Assembly (NCBI GenBank): GCA_025927765.1
Contig: JAICKU010000007.1
Location: forward strand, 19,729 to 83,728
Direction: 5' to 3'
Origin: Burkholderiales bacterium
GTDB taxonomy: Bacteria > Pseudomonadota > Gammaproteobacteria > Burkholderiales > Casimicrobiaceae
Length of the DNA stretch: 64,000 nt
Under the pieces are notes generated by a model. That model was not told the DNA's origin and did no database searches. It saw nothing but the letters and a program-made list of their open reading frames with translations. Positions 54,619 through 63,088 of this stretch are shown piece by piece. The translations under genes were made by a program, and so were the position numbers. Each line of letters begins with the position of its first letter. Position 1 is the stretch's first letter.

Positions 54619-55320
54619 ATGGAATTCGACGGGCGGACGGTGATCGTGACCGGGGCGAGCGGGCATCTGGGGCGTGCGGTGGCGGGCGCGTTTGCGCAGC
54701 GTGGCGCGCGGCTCGTGCTGGCGGCGCGAAGCATCGAGGCGTTGGAGGCGCGCTTCGGCGCGGAAGCCGCCGCGCGTGCGTACGTGGCGGCCGACCTCAC
54801 GAAGCAGGCCGGCGCAGAGGCGCTGGTCCGCGCCGCGCTCGATCGCTTCGGCCGCATCGACGTGCTGTGCAACCTCGCGGGCGGCTTTCGGATGGGCGAC
54901 GTGCACGAATCGTCTGACGAGACCTGGGACTTCCTGTTCGACGTGAACGCACGAACGATGTACTGCGCGAGTCGCGCGGTGGCGCCGCACCTGCTCGCGC
55001 AGGGCAGCGGCGCCATCGTCAGCGTGGCTGCCGCCGCCGCGCAGAAGGGCACCGCGGGCATGGGCCTGTATTCGGCGTCGAAGGCCGTGGTGGTGCGCCT
55101 CACCGAAGCGATGTCGGCCGAGCTCCGCACGCACGGGATCAACGTCAATTGCGTGCTGCCGACGACGCTCGACACCCCCGAGAACCGGAGCGCGATGCCG
55201 GGTGTCGATCCTTCACGCTTCGTGGGCCTGCCCGACCTCGCAGGCATAATCGTGTTCCTGGCCTCACCCGCCGCGCGACCGATCCACGGCGCGGCAATAC
55301 CGGTCACCGGACTCGGGTGA
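54619..55320 (+). CDS. SDR-family protein lacking the catalytic serine
   Basis: Short-chain dehydrogenase fold, 233 residues. The cofactor motif TGASGHLG is at 11-18, NLAGG at 85-89, Asn110, and Tyr151-x3-Lys155 in YSASK. The residue 13 before the Tyr, normally the catalytic Ser, is Ala138 in IVSVAAAAAQKG. The enzyme may be impaired or use another residue. GAGGAGG supports the ATG at 54619. It could act with the VOC enzyme or the downstream genes; the pathway is unclear. Confidence 0.8.
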   Translation: MEFDGRTVIVTGASGHLGRAVAGAFAQRGARLVLAARSIEALEARFGAEAAARAYVAADLTKQAGAEALVRAALDRFGRIDVLCNLAGGFRMGDVHESSDETWDFLFDVNARTMYCASRAVAPHLLAQGSGAIVSVAAAAAQKGTAGMGLYSASKAVVVRLTEAMSAELRTHGINVNCVLPTTLDTPENRSAMPGVDPSRFVGLPDLAGIIVFLASPAARPIHGAAIPVTGLG

Positions 55321-55348
55321 GCGCCAACAAACGGGGGAACTATTCGTC

Positions 55349-56434
55349 ATGCATCGCAAGTACAACATCCTGATTCTCGGCGCGTCGTACGGATCGCTGC
55401 TCGGCGCGAAACTGCTCTACGCGGGGCACGACGTCACCCTCGTCTGCCTGCCGGCGGAAGCGCAACTCATCAACGGCGAAGGCTTTCGCGTGCGCCTGCC
55501 GGTCAGGGACGCGAGGCGCGATGTCGAGCTCGACACGCGCCACGCCTCCGGGCGCGTGCGCGCGTCGAGTGCCGCCGACGCCGACCCCGCGCGTTACGAC
55601 CTGATCGTGCTCGCGATGCAGGAGCCGCAGTACGCGTCGGCCGGCGTGCGAGGACTCATGCAGCGCGTCGCCGCGTCGCGCGTGCCGTGCATGTCGATCA
55701 TGAACATGCCGCCGCTCGCGTACCTCGCCCGCATCCCGACGATCGACACGCGGACGTTGCGCGATTCGTATACCGATGCCTCGGTGTGGGACGCGTTCGA
55801 TCCGCCGCTGATCACGCTGTGCAGCCCCGACCCGCAGGCGTTTCGCCCGCCGGGCGAGCCCGTCAACGTGCTGCAGGTGAGCCTGCCCACCAACTTCAAG
55901 GCCGCGCGCTTCCCATCCGACCAGCACACCGCCATGTTGCGCGATCTCGAGCGCGACATCGACGCGCTGCGCTTTCCGACCGAAGACGGCGACGTCGAGC
56001 TGCCGGTGAAGCTGCGCGTGCACGAGTCGGTGTTCGTGCCACTCGCCAAGTGGAGCATGCTTATTGCCGGCAACTACCGCTGCGTGCAGCCGGCCGAGAT
56101 GCAGTCGATTCGCGATGCGGTGCACGGCGATCTCGCGGCCTCGCGGCGCATCTACGATTTCGTGGGCGACGTGTGCAAGACGCTCGGCGCATCGGCCGAC
56201 GATCTCGTGCCGTTCGACAAGTACGCCAATGCAGCGCGCGGCCTCGCCAAGCCGTCGTCCGCCGCACGCGCGCTGGCCGCCGGCGCCGTCAACATCGAGC
56301 GCGTCGACCGCCTCGTCAAGACGATCGCGTCGCAGCACGGCCTCGCCAATGCAACGCTCGATCAGGTCGTCGCCCGCGTCGACGACTGGCTCGCGCGCAA
56401 CCGTTCGCGGCAGGCCGAGAAGGCGCCCGCCTAG
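55349..56434 (+). CDS. Ketopantoate reductase (ApbA/PanE)-like protein
   Basis: A 361-residue NADP-binding protein. The N-terminal motif ILILGASYGSLLGAKLLYAGHDVTLV fits the PanE Rossmann fold, with Ala-Ser in place of the usual Gly-x-Gly pair. The C-terminal helical domain resembles 6-phosphogluconate-dehydrogenase-like reductases. It is longer than PanE (about 300) and the substrate is probably another 2-keto acid or opine-like compound. GGGGGAAC lies upstream of the ATG. It is followed after 34 bases by an aminotransferase. Confidence 0.7.
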   Translation: MHRKYNILILGASYGSLLGAKLLYAGHDVTLVCLPAEAQLINGEGFRVRLPVRDARRDVELDTRHASGRVRASSAADADPARYDLIVLAMQEPQYASAGVRGLMQRVAASRVPCMSIMNMPPLAYLARIPTIDTRTLRDSYTDASVWDAFDPPLITLCSPDPQAFRPPGEPVNVLQVSLPTNFKAARFPSDQHTAMLRDLERDIDALRFPTEDGDVELPVKLRVHESVFVPLAKWSMLIAGNYRCVQPAEMQSIRDAVHGDLAASRRIYDFVGDVCKTLGASADDLVPFDKYANAARGLAKPSSAARALAAGAVNIERVDRLVKTIASQHGLANATLDQVVARVDDWLARNRSRQAEKAPA

Positions 56435-56468
56435 CGGCGTCACCTTTCACCTTCATCTGGAGTCGATC

Positions 56469-57599
56469 GTGCCCGGTCTCCTGCCCAACGTCGATCCCGA
56501 CGGCTTGCTCGAATACTCGGTCGTCTTTTCCGACCGCGCGTTGAATCACATGTCGAAGGCGTTCCAGCGCATCATGCGCGACGTCTCGGCGACGCTGCGC
56601 GAGGTGTACGCCGCGCGCTCCGTCGCGATCGTGCCGGGCAGCGGTACGTTCGCGATGGAGGCGATCGCGCGGCAGTATGCTTCGGCCAAGCGCTGTCTCG
56701 TGCTGCGCAACGGCTGGTTCAGCTACCGCTGGTCGCAGATCTTCGAGATGGGCAGCATCGCGGCGGAAACGCGCGTGCTGAAGGCGCGCCGCAGCGGCGA
56801 CGGCGCGACGGCGCCGTTTGCGCCCGTGCCCATCGGCGAAGCCGTCGCCGCGATCGAATCGATGCGGCCCGATCTCGTGTTCGCGCCGCACGTCGAGACG
56901 GCGTCGGGGATCATCCTGCCCGACGGTTACGTGCGGCAACTGGGCGAAGCCGCGCATCGGGTCGGCGCGATGTTCGTCCTCGACTGCATCGCCTCGGGTG
57001 CGCTGTGGGTCGACATGCGCGACCTCGGCGTCGACGTGCTGGTGAGTGCGCCGCAGAAGGGCTGGAGCAGCTCGGCCGGCTTCGGCATCGTGATGCTGGG
57101 CGAGCGCGCGCGCGAGGCGATCGACGCGACGACGAGCACGAGCTTCGCATGCGACCTCAGGAAGTGGCTCGCGATGATGGAGGCCTACGAGCAGGGCGGT
57201 CACGCGTACCACGCGACGATGCCCACCGACACGATCGCCCGGCTCGGGCAGGCGATTGCCGACACCGAGGCGTTCGGCTTCGATCGCGCGAAGCGCGCGC
57301 AGCAGGAACTGGGCGAGCGCGTGCGCCGCGTGATGGTCGACCACGGCATGGCGAGCGTCGCCGCTGCCGGGTTCCAGGCGCCGACGGTCGTCGTCAGCTA
57401 CACGACCGATCCCGGCATCCAGTCGGGTGCGAAGTTCGTGCAGGCCGGCCTGCAGACGGCCGCGGGCGTGCCGCTGCAATGCGACGAAGGAACGGAGTTC
57501 CGCACGTTCCGCGTCGGCCTCTTCGGCCTCGACAAGCTCGGCCACATCGACCGCACCGTCGTCACGCTCGACGAGGCGCTGCGCCGGATCACGCGCTAG
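56469..57599 (+). CDS. Class V aminotransferase
   Basis: PLP aminotransferase, 376 residues, of the alanine-glyoxylate/serine-pyruvate type. IVPGSGTFAMEAIARQ near residue 55 binds the cofactor phosphate, DCIASGALWVDM holds the PLP-contacting Asp, and the Schiff-base Lys is in VSAPQKGWSSS. The start is GTG at 56469 with CTGGAG eight bases upstream. The preceding reductase-like gene suggests a shared amino/keto acid pathway. Exact substrates are not identifiable. Confidence 0.82.
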   Translation: MPGLLPNVDPDGLLEYSVVFSDRALNHMSKAFQRIMRDVSATLREVYAARSVAIVPGSGTFAMEAIARQYASAKRCLVLRNGWFSYRWSQIFEMGSIAAETRVLKARRSGDGATAPFAPVPIGEAVAAIESMRPDLVFAPHVETASGIILPDGYVRQLGEAAHRVGAMFVLDCIASGALWVDMRDLGVDVLVSAPQKGWSSSAGFGIVMLGERAREAIDATTSTSFACDLRKWLAMMEAYEQGGHAYHATMPTDTIARLGQAIADTEAFGFDRAKRAQQELGERVRRVMVDHGMASVAAAGFQAPTVVVSYTTDPGIQSGAKFVQAGLQTAAGVPLQCDEGTEFRTFRVGLFGLDKLGHIDRTVVTLDEALRRITR

Positions 57600-57651
57600 C
57601 GTCATGACGCGCGCGCGGCGCCCGCGCGTGACGCATCTCGTTTCGGCTGTT

Positions 57652-57676
57652 GCGGCCGCGCTCCTCGCGCGGCCGC
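57652..57676. terminator. Strong GC hairpin after the aminotransferase gene
   Basis: GCGGCCGCGC and GCGCGGCCGC form a perfect 10-bp stem with a five-base loop, in the 103-base gap before the antiporter gene. There is no T-tract, so termination is only inferred. A second long GC-rich self-complementary stretch lies at 57601-57632. Confidence 0.45.
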
Positions 57677-57702
57677 GTCGTTCGTAGCCGTTCGCACGCG
57701 CG

Positions 57703-59289
57703 ATGTACGTCGTGGTCGTCGTGCTGTCGCTGCTGCTGGCCGTCGTGGTCAGCGGCCTCGTCGCGCGCGTGCTGCGGCTGCCCGTTCCGCTCGTGCAGAT
57801 CGCGATCGGCGCGCTGTTCGCCGCGTTCGGGCCGATCACCGCGCCGCTCGATCCGTCGGTGTTCTTCCTGCTGTTCCTGCCGCCGCTGCTGTTCCTCGAC
57901 GGCTGGCGCATTCCCAAGGACGAGCTCGCGCGCGATGCCGGCACGGTGATCGAGTTGGCGCTCGGGCTCGTGATCTTCACGGTGATCGGCGTCGGATATT
58001 TCGTGCACTGGCTGGTGCCGCCGGTGCCGCTCGCCGTCGCTTTTGCACTCGCCGCGATCGTGTCGCCGACCGATCCCGTCGCGGTGTCGGCGATCGCACG
58101 CCGCGCCCCGATACCGCGGCGCATGGTGCGCATCCTGCAGGGCGAAGCGCTGCTGAACGACGCGTCGGGACTGGTCTGCATGCGCTTCGCCGTGGCCGCG
58201 GCGCTGACCGGCGCCTTTTCGCTGCCGGCGGCGCTGCGCACGTTCGTGTACCTGCTGGTCGCGAGCGTCGCCATCGGCGTGGCCGGCACGTGGCTCGTCA
58301 TGAAGCTGCGCACGCTGCTCGTCGTGCGCTTCGGCGACGATTCGGGGTCGGAAATCCTCGTGAGCCTGCTGCTGCCGTTCGGCCTGTACCTGCTCGCCGA
58401 GTTCGCGAACGCGTCGGGCATTCTCGCGGCGGCCACCGCGGGTCTCACGATGGGCGTCGTGCAATCCGCACGCGTGTCCGCCGTGACGCGGATCCGCAGC
58501 CGCGTGGTCTGGGACATGATCCAGTTCGCGGCGAACGGCGTCATGTTCGTGCTGCTCGGCGAGCAGATCCCGACGATCATGCTGGCGGACACGAATCCGA
58601 TCGAGGGCGTGGGCTCGCTGTTGCTCGACGTGGCGGCGATCGTCGCCGTGCTCGCCGTGCTGCGCTTCGTATGGGTGTTCGCGTCGCTGTGGCTGACGCG
58701 CCTGCGTCACGGCCGGCGCGATGCGATGCCGCGCGCCCGCCTCGTCGTCGCGATGTCGCTCGCGGGCGTGCGCGGCGCAGTGACGCTTGCGGGGATCTTC
58801 ACGCTGCCGGTGCTGATGAACGACGGTACGCCGTTTCCGGCGCGCGATCTCGCGATCGTGCTCGCGGCGGGCGTGATCGTGTTCTCGCTCGTGATCGCGT
58901 CGTTGCTGCTGCCGCCGATGCTGCGGGGTCTCGATTTCGCGGAGCCGAGCCGCGAGGACGAGGAGGATCGCGCGCGCGTGGTTGCTGCGGAGGCCGCGAT
59001 TCACGCCGTGGAGTCCGCGGCGTCCGACGGACGGGACGCGACGGCGAAGGCGCGGCTGTCGATCGTCGACTTCTACCGTGAACGGATCGCGCGTGCATCG
59101 CAACGCATCGAAGCGGGCGCCGACGCCGGGCAGGCGGTTGCCGACGAGCGCGAGCTATGGCTGTCGGCGCTCGCTGCGGAACGGAGCGCCGTGCTGGCGC
59201 TGCGCCAGCGCCACGCGATCGACGATCGCACGACGCAGAAGCTCGTGCGCGAGATCGACCTGACCGAAGCGCGCTACGCGGGAAAGTAG
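57703..59289 (+). CDS. CPA1-family Na+/H+ antiporter (second)
   Basis: A 528-residue NhaP/NHE-type antiporter with about twelve helices. The core shows AAIVSPTDPVAVSAI, LQGEALLNDASGLVCM and SLAGVRGAVTLAGIFTLPV. The C-terminal tail of about 120 residues is soluble and highly charged. It is not closely similar to the CPA1 protein at 22088-23677, so the two are not a recent duplication. It ends with GGAAAGTAG, reminiscent of the repeat core that ends other genes here. Confidence 0.88.
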   Translation: MYVVVVVLSLLLAVVVSGLVARVLRLPVPLVQIAIGALFAAFGPITAPLDPSVFFLLFLPPLLFLDGWRIPKDELARDAGTVIELALGLVIFTVIGVGYFVHWLVPPVPLAVAFALAAIVSPTDPVAVSAIARRAPIPRRMVRILQGEALLNDASGLVCMRFAVAAALTGAFSLPAALRTFVYLLVASVAIGVAGTWLVMKLRTLLVVRFGDDSGSEILVSLLLPFGLYLLAEFANASGILAAATAGLTMGVVQSARVSAVTRIRSRVVWDMIQFAANGVMFVLLGEQIPTIMLADTNPIEGVGSLLLDVAAIVAVLAVLRFVWVFASLWLTRLRHGRRDAMPRARLVVAMSLAGVRGAVTLAGIFTLPVLMNDGTPFPARDLAIVLAAGVIVFSLVIASLLLPPMLRGLDFAEPSREDEEDRARVVAAEAAIHAVESAASDGRDATAKARLSIVDFYRERIARASQRIEAGADAGQAVADERELWLSALAAERSAVLALRQRHAIDDRTTQKLVREIDLTEARYAGK

Positions 59290-59532
59290 CGTGCTTTTCC
59301 CAGTTCCCGGCGGACAAGGTTGTGTCGGTCCTGACCGGTGTGGCAGACACGAAATACCTCGAAGTTCCGGCCGTTGTCGGGGACGCGTCCCAAGTTGGTG
59401 CGGATGCGATGAACGACCGCAATAGGTAAACGGTAGAACCAATCCTCGGGAGAACGTCCGAACCAAGCATGCGCCGCGCTGGTCGGTGCTGTTACCCGGA
59501 CCGTTTCGGCGCCCCCTTGTGCCGCCCCCCGC
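59290..59532. other. Intergenic stretch of atypical composition
   Basis: This 243-base gap is less GC-rich than its surroundings, with A/T-containing runs such as GAAATACC and AATAGGTAAACGG. On the minus strand an open frame reads HAWFGRSPEDWFYRLPIAVV and onward; it does not match a family I know and lacks the strong third-position GC bias of real genes here. It may be a remnant of transferred DNA or a regulatory region for the CDF gene. No clear promoter was identified. Confidence 0.35.
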
Positions 59533-60495
59533 ATGGCCGCGAATTCGTCCTCGAAGCTCGTCGTCTATGCGGCGCTCGCCGGCAATCTCTTCGTGGCCAT
59601 TACGAAGGGCATCGCAGCGGCCTGGACCGGCAGCTCGTCGATGCTTTCCGAAGCCGTCCATTCGCTCGTCGACACGACGAACGAGGTGCTGCTGCTCTAC
59701 GGCATGCACCGGTCGAACGAGCGCGCCGATCTGCGACATCCTCTGGGCTATGGGCGCGAGCTCTACTTCTGGAGCTTCATCGTCGCGCTGTTGATCTTCG
59801 CGCTCGGCGCCGGCGTGTCGATCTACGAAGGCATCGGCCACGTGCGCGCACCGGAGGCGATCAGCGATCCGGCCGTCAACTACGTGGTGCTCGCGCTCGC
59901 GTTCCTGTTCGAAGGCACGTCGTGGTACGTGTCGCTGCGCGAGTTCCGCGAGGTGAAGGGCGACCTCGGGTACTTCGAGGCATTCCGGCGCAGCAAGGAT
60001 CCGCCGACGTTCATGGTGCTGTTCGAGGACAGCGCGGCGCTGATCGGCATCGTGCTCGCCGGCGTCGGCACGTTCGCATCATCGAGCCTCGGCATGCCGG
60101 TGATGGACGGCGTGGCGTCAATCCTGATCGGCGTCGTGCTGGTCGCGACGTCGATGCTGCTGGCGCGCGAGAGCAAGAGCCTCTTGATCGGCGAGCGTGC
60201 GGACCGCGGACTCACGGACGCGATCATGCGCATTGCCGGCGCCGAACCGGGCGTCGAGAGCGCGAACGGCGTGATCACGACGCAGATGGCGCCCGACCAG
60301 ATCGTCGCGGCGCTCTCGGTCGACTTCGCGAATTCGGTGAGCGCGCGCGACGTGGAGAACGTGATCGTCGACATCGAGCGCAAGGTGCGCGCCGAGCGGC
60401 CCGACGTGGTCACGCTGTTCGTGAAGCCGCAAAGCCGCGCCGCCTACGAGGCCGCGGTCGAGCGCCACTACGGCACCGATCGCGGCGAGAAGTAG
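59533..60495 (+). CDS. Cation diffusion facilitator transporter
   Basis: Metal/proton antiporter, 320 residues with about six helices. Metal-site residues appear in SEAVHSLVDTTNE (His-x3-Asp) and in the later LFEDSAALIGI. RHPLGYGRELYFWSF is typical of the SLC30A9-like branch of the CDF family, and a C-terminal cytoplasmic domain (about 215-300) follows. It would export Zn2+ or a similar ion. The final Glu-Lys-stop (GAGAAGTAG) falls within repeat copy 6. Confidence 0.88.
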   Translation: MAANSSSKLVVYAALAGNLFVAITKGIAAAWTGSSSMLSEAVHSLVDTTNEVLLLYGMHRSNERADLRHPLGYGRELYFWSFIVALLIFALGAGVSIYEGIGHVRAPEAISDPAVNYVVLALAFLFEGTSWYVSLREFREVKGDLGYFEAFRRSKDPPTFMVLFEDSAALIGIVLAGVGTFASSSLGMPVMDGVASILIGVVLVATSMLLARESKSLLIGERADRGLTDAIMRIAGAEPGVESANGVITTQMAPDQIVAALSVDFANSVSARDVENVIVDIERKVRAERPDVVTLFVKPQSRAAYEAAVERHYGTDRGEK

Positions 60496-60576
60496 GGCCG
60501 GACTCCACTTCTCCCGGCGGCTGCGCGGCGTTCGCGCATTGGCGTTGCGATGCGTGGAGTCTGACCCTACTTCCCG
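60487..60576. repeat. REPIN-like inverted repeat, copy 6
   Basis: Arms 60489-60508 (GAAGTAGGGCCGGACTCCAC) and 60554-60573 (GTGGAGTCTGACCCTACTTC) pair at 18 of 20 positions around a 45-base loop. It lies between convergent genes and its left arm encodes the end and stop of the CDF gene. The right arm has the clearest GTCTGACCCTACTT core of the family. Confidence 0.7.
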
Positions 60577-60586
60577 GGCGCTGCAG

Positions 60587-61303
60587 CTAGCGGCCGTGGG
60601 CCTTGCGCCACGCCGCGAAGTCGCGCTCCGTCTGCGCATCCGTCGCGGGATAGAGTCCAAGGATCGAGCGGCCCTTCAGCACTTCGTCGGTAACGAAGTC
60701 CTCGAACGCCGTCATCTCGACGGCCTCGCTCGCGATCTCGCCGGCAATGTACGCGGGAATGACGACGACGCCTTCGGCGTCGCCGACGACGACGTCGCCG
60801 GGAAACACCGGCGCGTCGCCGCAACCGATCGGCACGTCGATGTCGAGCGCCTGGTGGCGCGTGAGGTTCGTGGGCGACGCCGGACGCTCGTGATACGCGG
60901 GGATCGCGAGCTTCGCGATCTCCGGCGAATCGCGAAAGCCGCCGTCGGTGACGATGCCGGCGCAGCCGCGCTTCATCAGGCGCGCGACGAGGATCGACCC
61001 CGCCGAAGCGGCACGCGCGTCCTTGCGGCTGTCGATCACCATCACCGCGCCCGGCGGGCATTCCTCGATCGCCTTGCGCTGCGGATGCGCGCGATCCTTG
61101 AACACGCCGATCGGATTCAAATCCTCGCGCGCGGGGATGTAGCGCAGCGTGAACGCCTCGCCAACCATGTTGCCGAGGCTCGGGTTCAGCGGATGCACGT
61201 CCTGGACGAACTGGTTGCGCAGGCCGCGCTTGAACAGGGCGGTGGTAATGGTCGCCACGCTCACGCCCTTCAGCTTCTCGCGCGTCTCGTCGCTCAATGC
61301 CAT
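60587..61303 (-). CDS. RraA-like protein
   Basis: A 238-residue protein of the RraA/HMG-aldolase-like family. The fold signature is seen in GAVMVIDSRKDARAASAGSILVARLMKRGCAGIVTDGGFRDSPEI, where GGxxRD marks the substrate and metal site. Members may be RNase E regulators or class II pyruvate aldolases (HMG/CHA aldolase). Beside an IlvD-type sugar-acid dehydratase, an aldolase or lactonase-like role in sugar-acid breakdown is more likely than RNase control. It could also complete the LigJ pathway as a CHA aldolase, though it is far from that locus. Confidence 0.78.
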   Translation of the reverse strand: MALSDETREKLKGVSVATITTALFKRGLRNQFVQDVHPLNPSLGNMVGEAFTLRYIPAREDLNPIGVFKDRAHPQRKAIEECPPGAVMVIDSRKDARAASAGSILVARLMKRGCAGIVTDGGFRDSPEIAKLAIPAYHERPASPTNLTRHQALDIDVPIGCGDAPVFPGDVVVGDAEGVVVIPAYIAGEIASEAVEMTAFEDFVTDEVLKGRSILGLYPATDAQTERDFAAWRKAHGR

Positions 61304-61332
61304 CGCTTTGCTCCGGTTCGAATGCGTGATCG

Positions 61333-63066
61333 TCAGAAGATGTCGGGCTCGGGGACCGGCGCGCCGAACTTCGTCTCGAGGAAGTCGAAGTCGCAGCCCT
61401 GGTCGGCCTGCTCGATGTGCCGCGAGAACATCCATCCATAGCCGCGCTCGTAGCGCGGCGGCGGCGGCGTCCATGCGGCCCTGCGGCGCGCGAGTTCCTC
61501 GTCGCTCACTTCCATCCGGATCGTGCGCTTCGGCACGTCGACGGTGACGAGGTCGCCGGTGCATAGCAGCGACAGCGGGCCGCCGATGTACGACTCGGGC
61601 GCGACGTGCAGGATGCAGCCGCCGTAGCTCGTGCCGCTCATGCGCGCATCCGAAATGCGCAGCATGTCGCGCACGCCCTGCTGCACGAGCTTCTTCGGAA
61701 TCGGCAACATGCCCCACTCGGGCATGCCGGGGCCGCCGAGCGGGCCGGCGTTGCGCAGCACCAGCACGTGGTCGGGCGTCACGTCGAGATCGTCGCGCTC
61801 GACCGCGGCCTTCATCGACGGATAGTCGTCGAACACGAGCGCGGGGCCGGTGTGCTGCAGCAGCCGCGGCGCACACGCCGACGGCTTGATCACGCAGCCG
61901 CTCGGCGCGAGGTTGCCCTTCAGCACGGCGAGCGCGCCCTCGGCGTATACCGGATCGTCGAGCGGGCGAATGACGTCGTTGTCGTACACCTGCGCGTTCG
62001 CGACGTTTGCGCCGAGCGTGTGCCCGTTGACGGTGGGCACGTCGAAGTCGAGATGTGCGGAAAGCCGCGCGAGGAGGGCGGGCAGGCCCCCCGCGTAGTA
62101 GAAGTCCTCCATCAGGTACTTGTCGCCGCTCGGCCGGATGTTGGCCAAGACGGGCACCGTGCGGCTGGCACGATCGAAGTCGTCGAGCGTGATGTCGACG
62201 CCGGCGCGACGCGCCATCGCGATCAGGTGGATGATCGCGTTGGTCGAGCATCCCATCGCCATCGCCGCGACGATGCCGTTGACGAACGACGCGCGCGACA
62301 GCACCTTCGCGGGCGTCATGTCGTCCCACACCATGTCGACGATGCGGCGCCCGCTCTCGGCCATCATCCGGATGTGATTCGAGTCGGCCGCGGGAATCGA
62401 CGACGCACCCGGCAGCGTCATGCCGATCGCCTCGGCGATGCCGGTCATCGTGCTCGCCGTGCCCATGGTCATGCAGGTGCCGTAGCTGCGTGCGATGCCG
62501 CCTTCGATCTCGGTCCATTCGCACGCCGAGATGTTGCCGGCGCGCCGCTCGTCCCAGAACTTCCACGCGTCCGACCCCGAGCCCAGCACCTTGCCCTTCC
62601 AGTTGCCGCGCAGCATCGGGCCGGCGGGCGCGTAGATCGCGGGCAAGCCCGCGCTGATCGCGCCCATGATGAGGCCCGGCGTCGTCTTGTCGCAGCCGCC
62701 CATCAGCACCGCGCCGTCGACCGGGTGGCTGCGCAGCAGCTCCTCGGTCTCCATCGCGAGCAGGTTGCGATAGAGCATCGTCGTCGGCTTGACGTAACTT
62801 TCGGAGAGCGAAAGCGCCGGCAGCTCGAGCGGAAAGCCGCCGGCCTGCATCACGCCGCGCTTGACGTCGACGACGCGTTCCTTGAAGTGCGCGTGGCACG
62901 GATTGAGGTCCGACCACGTGTTGATGATCGCGATCAGCGGACGGTCGGCCCAGTCCTTCGGGTCGTAGCCCATCTGCATCATGCGAGAACGATGGCCGAA
63001 AGCGCGCAGGCTGTCGTCGGCGAACCAGCGGGCGCTGCGAAGATCGGCGGGAGTGCGTCGGGGCAT
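61333..63066 (-). CDS. IlvD/Edd family dehydratase, L-arabinonate dehydratase-like
   Basis: Fe-S sugar-acid dehydratase, 577 residues. The cluster cysteines are Cys57 (NPCHAHF), Cys125 (GGCDKT) and Cys198 (YGTCMTMG), with Lys127 likely carboxylated. These are offset by two from the Rhizobium L-arabinonate dehydratase numbering I recall (59, 127, 200), and the length is nearly identical. It would dehydrate an aldonate to a 2-keto-3-deoxy acid. It lies between an RraA-like gene and a binding-protein gene. D-xylonate or another aldonate remains possible. Confidence 0.87.
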   Translation of the reverse strand: MPRRTPADLRSARWFADDSLRAFGHRSRMMQMGYDPKDWADRPLIAIINTWSDLNPCHAHFKERVVDVKRGVMQAGGFPLELPALSLSESYVKPTTMLYRNLLAMETEELLRSHPVDGAVLMGGCDKTTPGLIMGAISAGLPAIYAPAGPMLRGNWKGKVLGSGSDAWKFWDERRAGNISACEWTEIEGGIARSYGTCMTMGTASTMTGIAEAIGMTLPGASSIPAADSNHIRMMAESGRRIVDMVWDDMTPAKVLSRASFVNGIVAAMAMGCSTNAIIHLIAMARRAGVDITLDDFDRASRTVPVLANIRPSGDKYLMEDFYYAGGLPALLARLSAHLDFDVPTVNGHTLGANVANAQVYDNDVIRPLDDPVYAEGALAVLKGNLAPSGCVIKPSACAPRLLQHTGPALVFDDYPSMKAAVERDDLDVTPDHVLVLRNAGPLGGPGMPEWGMLPIPKKLVQQGVRDMLRISDARMSGTSYGGCILHVAPESYIGGPLSLLCTGDLVTVDVPKRTIRMEVSDEELARRRAAWTPPPPRYERGYGWMFSRHIEQADQGCDFDFLETKFGAPVPEPDIF

Positions 63067-63088
63067 AGGGCGTGGAAGCGGCGGGTGA

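Noticed and set aside
57604..57687. 27-codon ORF after the aminotransferase gene
   Set aside because: It lies over GC-rich hairpins, has no ribosome-binding site and no recognisable sequence.
60587..61303. RraA-like protein as the CHA aldolase (LigK) of the ring-cleavage pathway
   Set aside because: It is 50 kb from that locus and sits beside a sugar-acid dehydratase; the assignment stays open rather than claimed.
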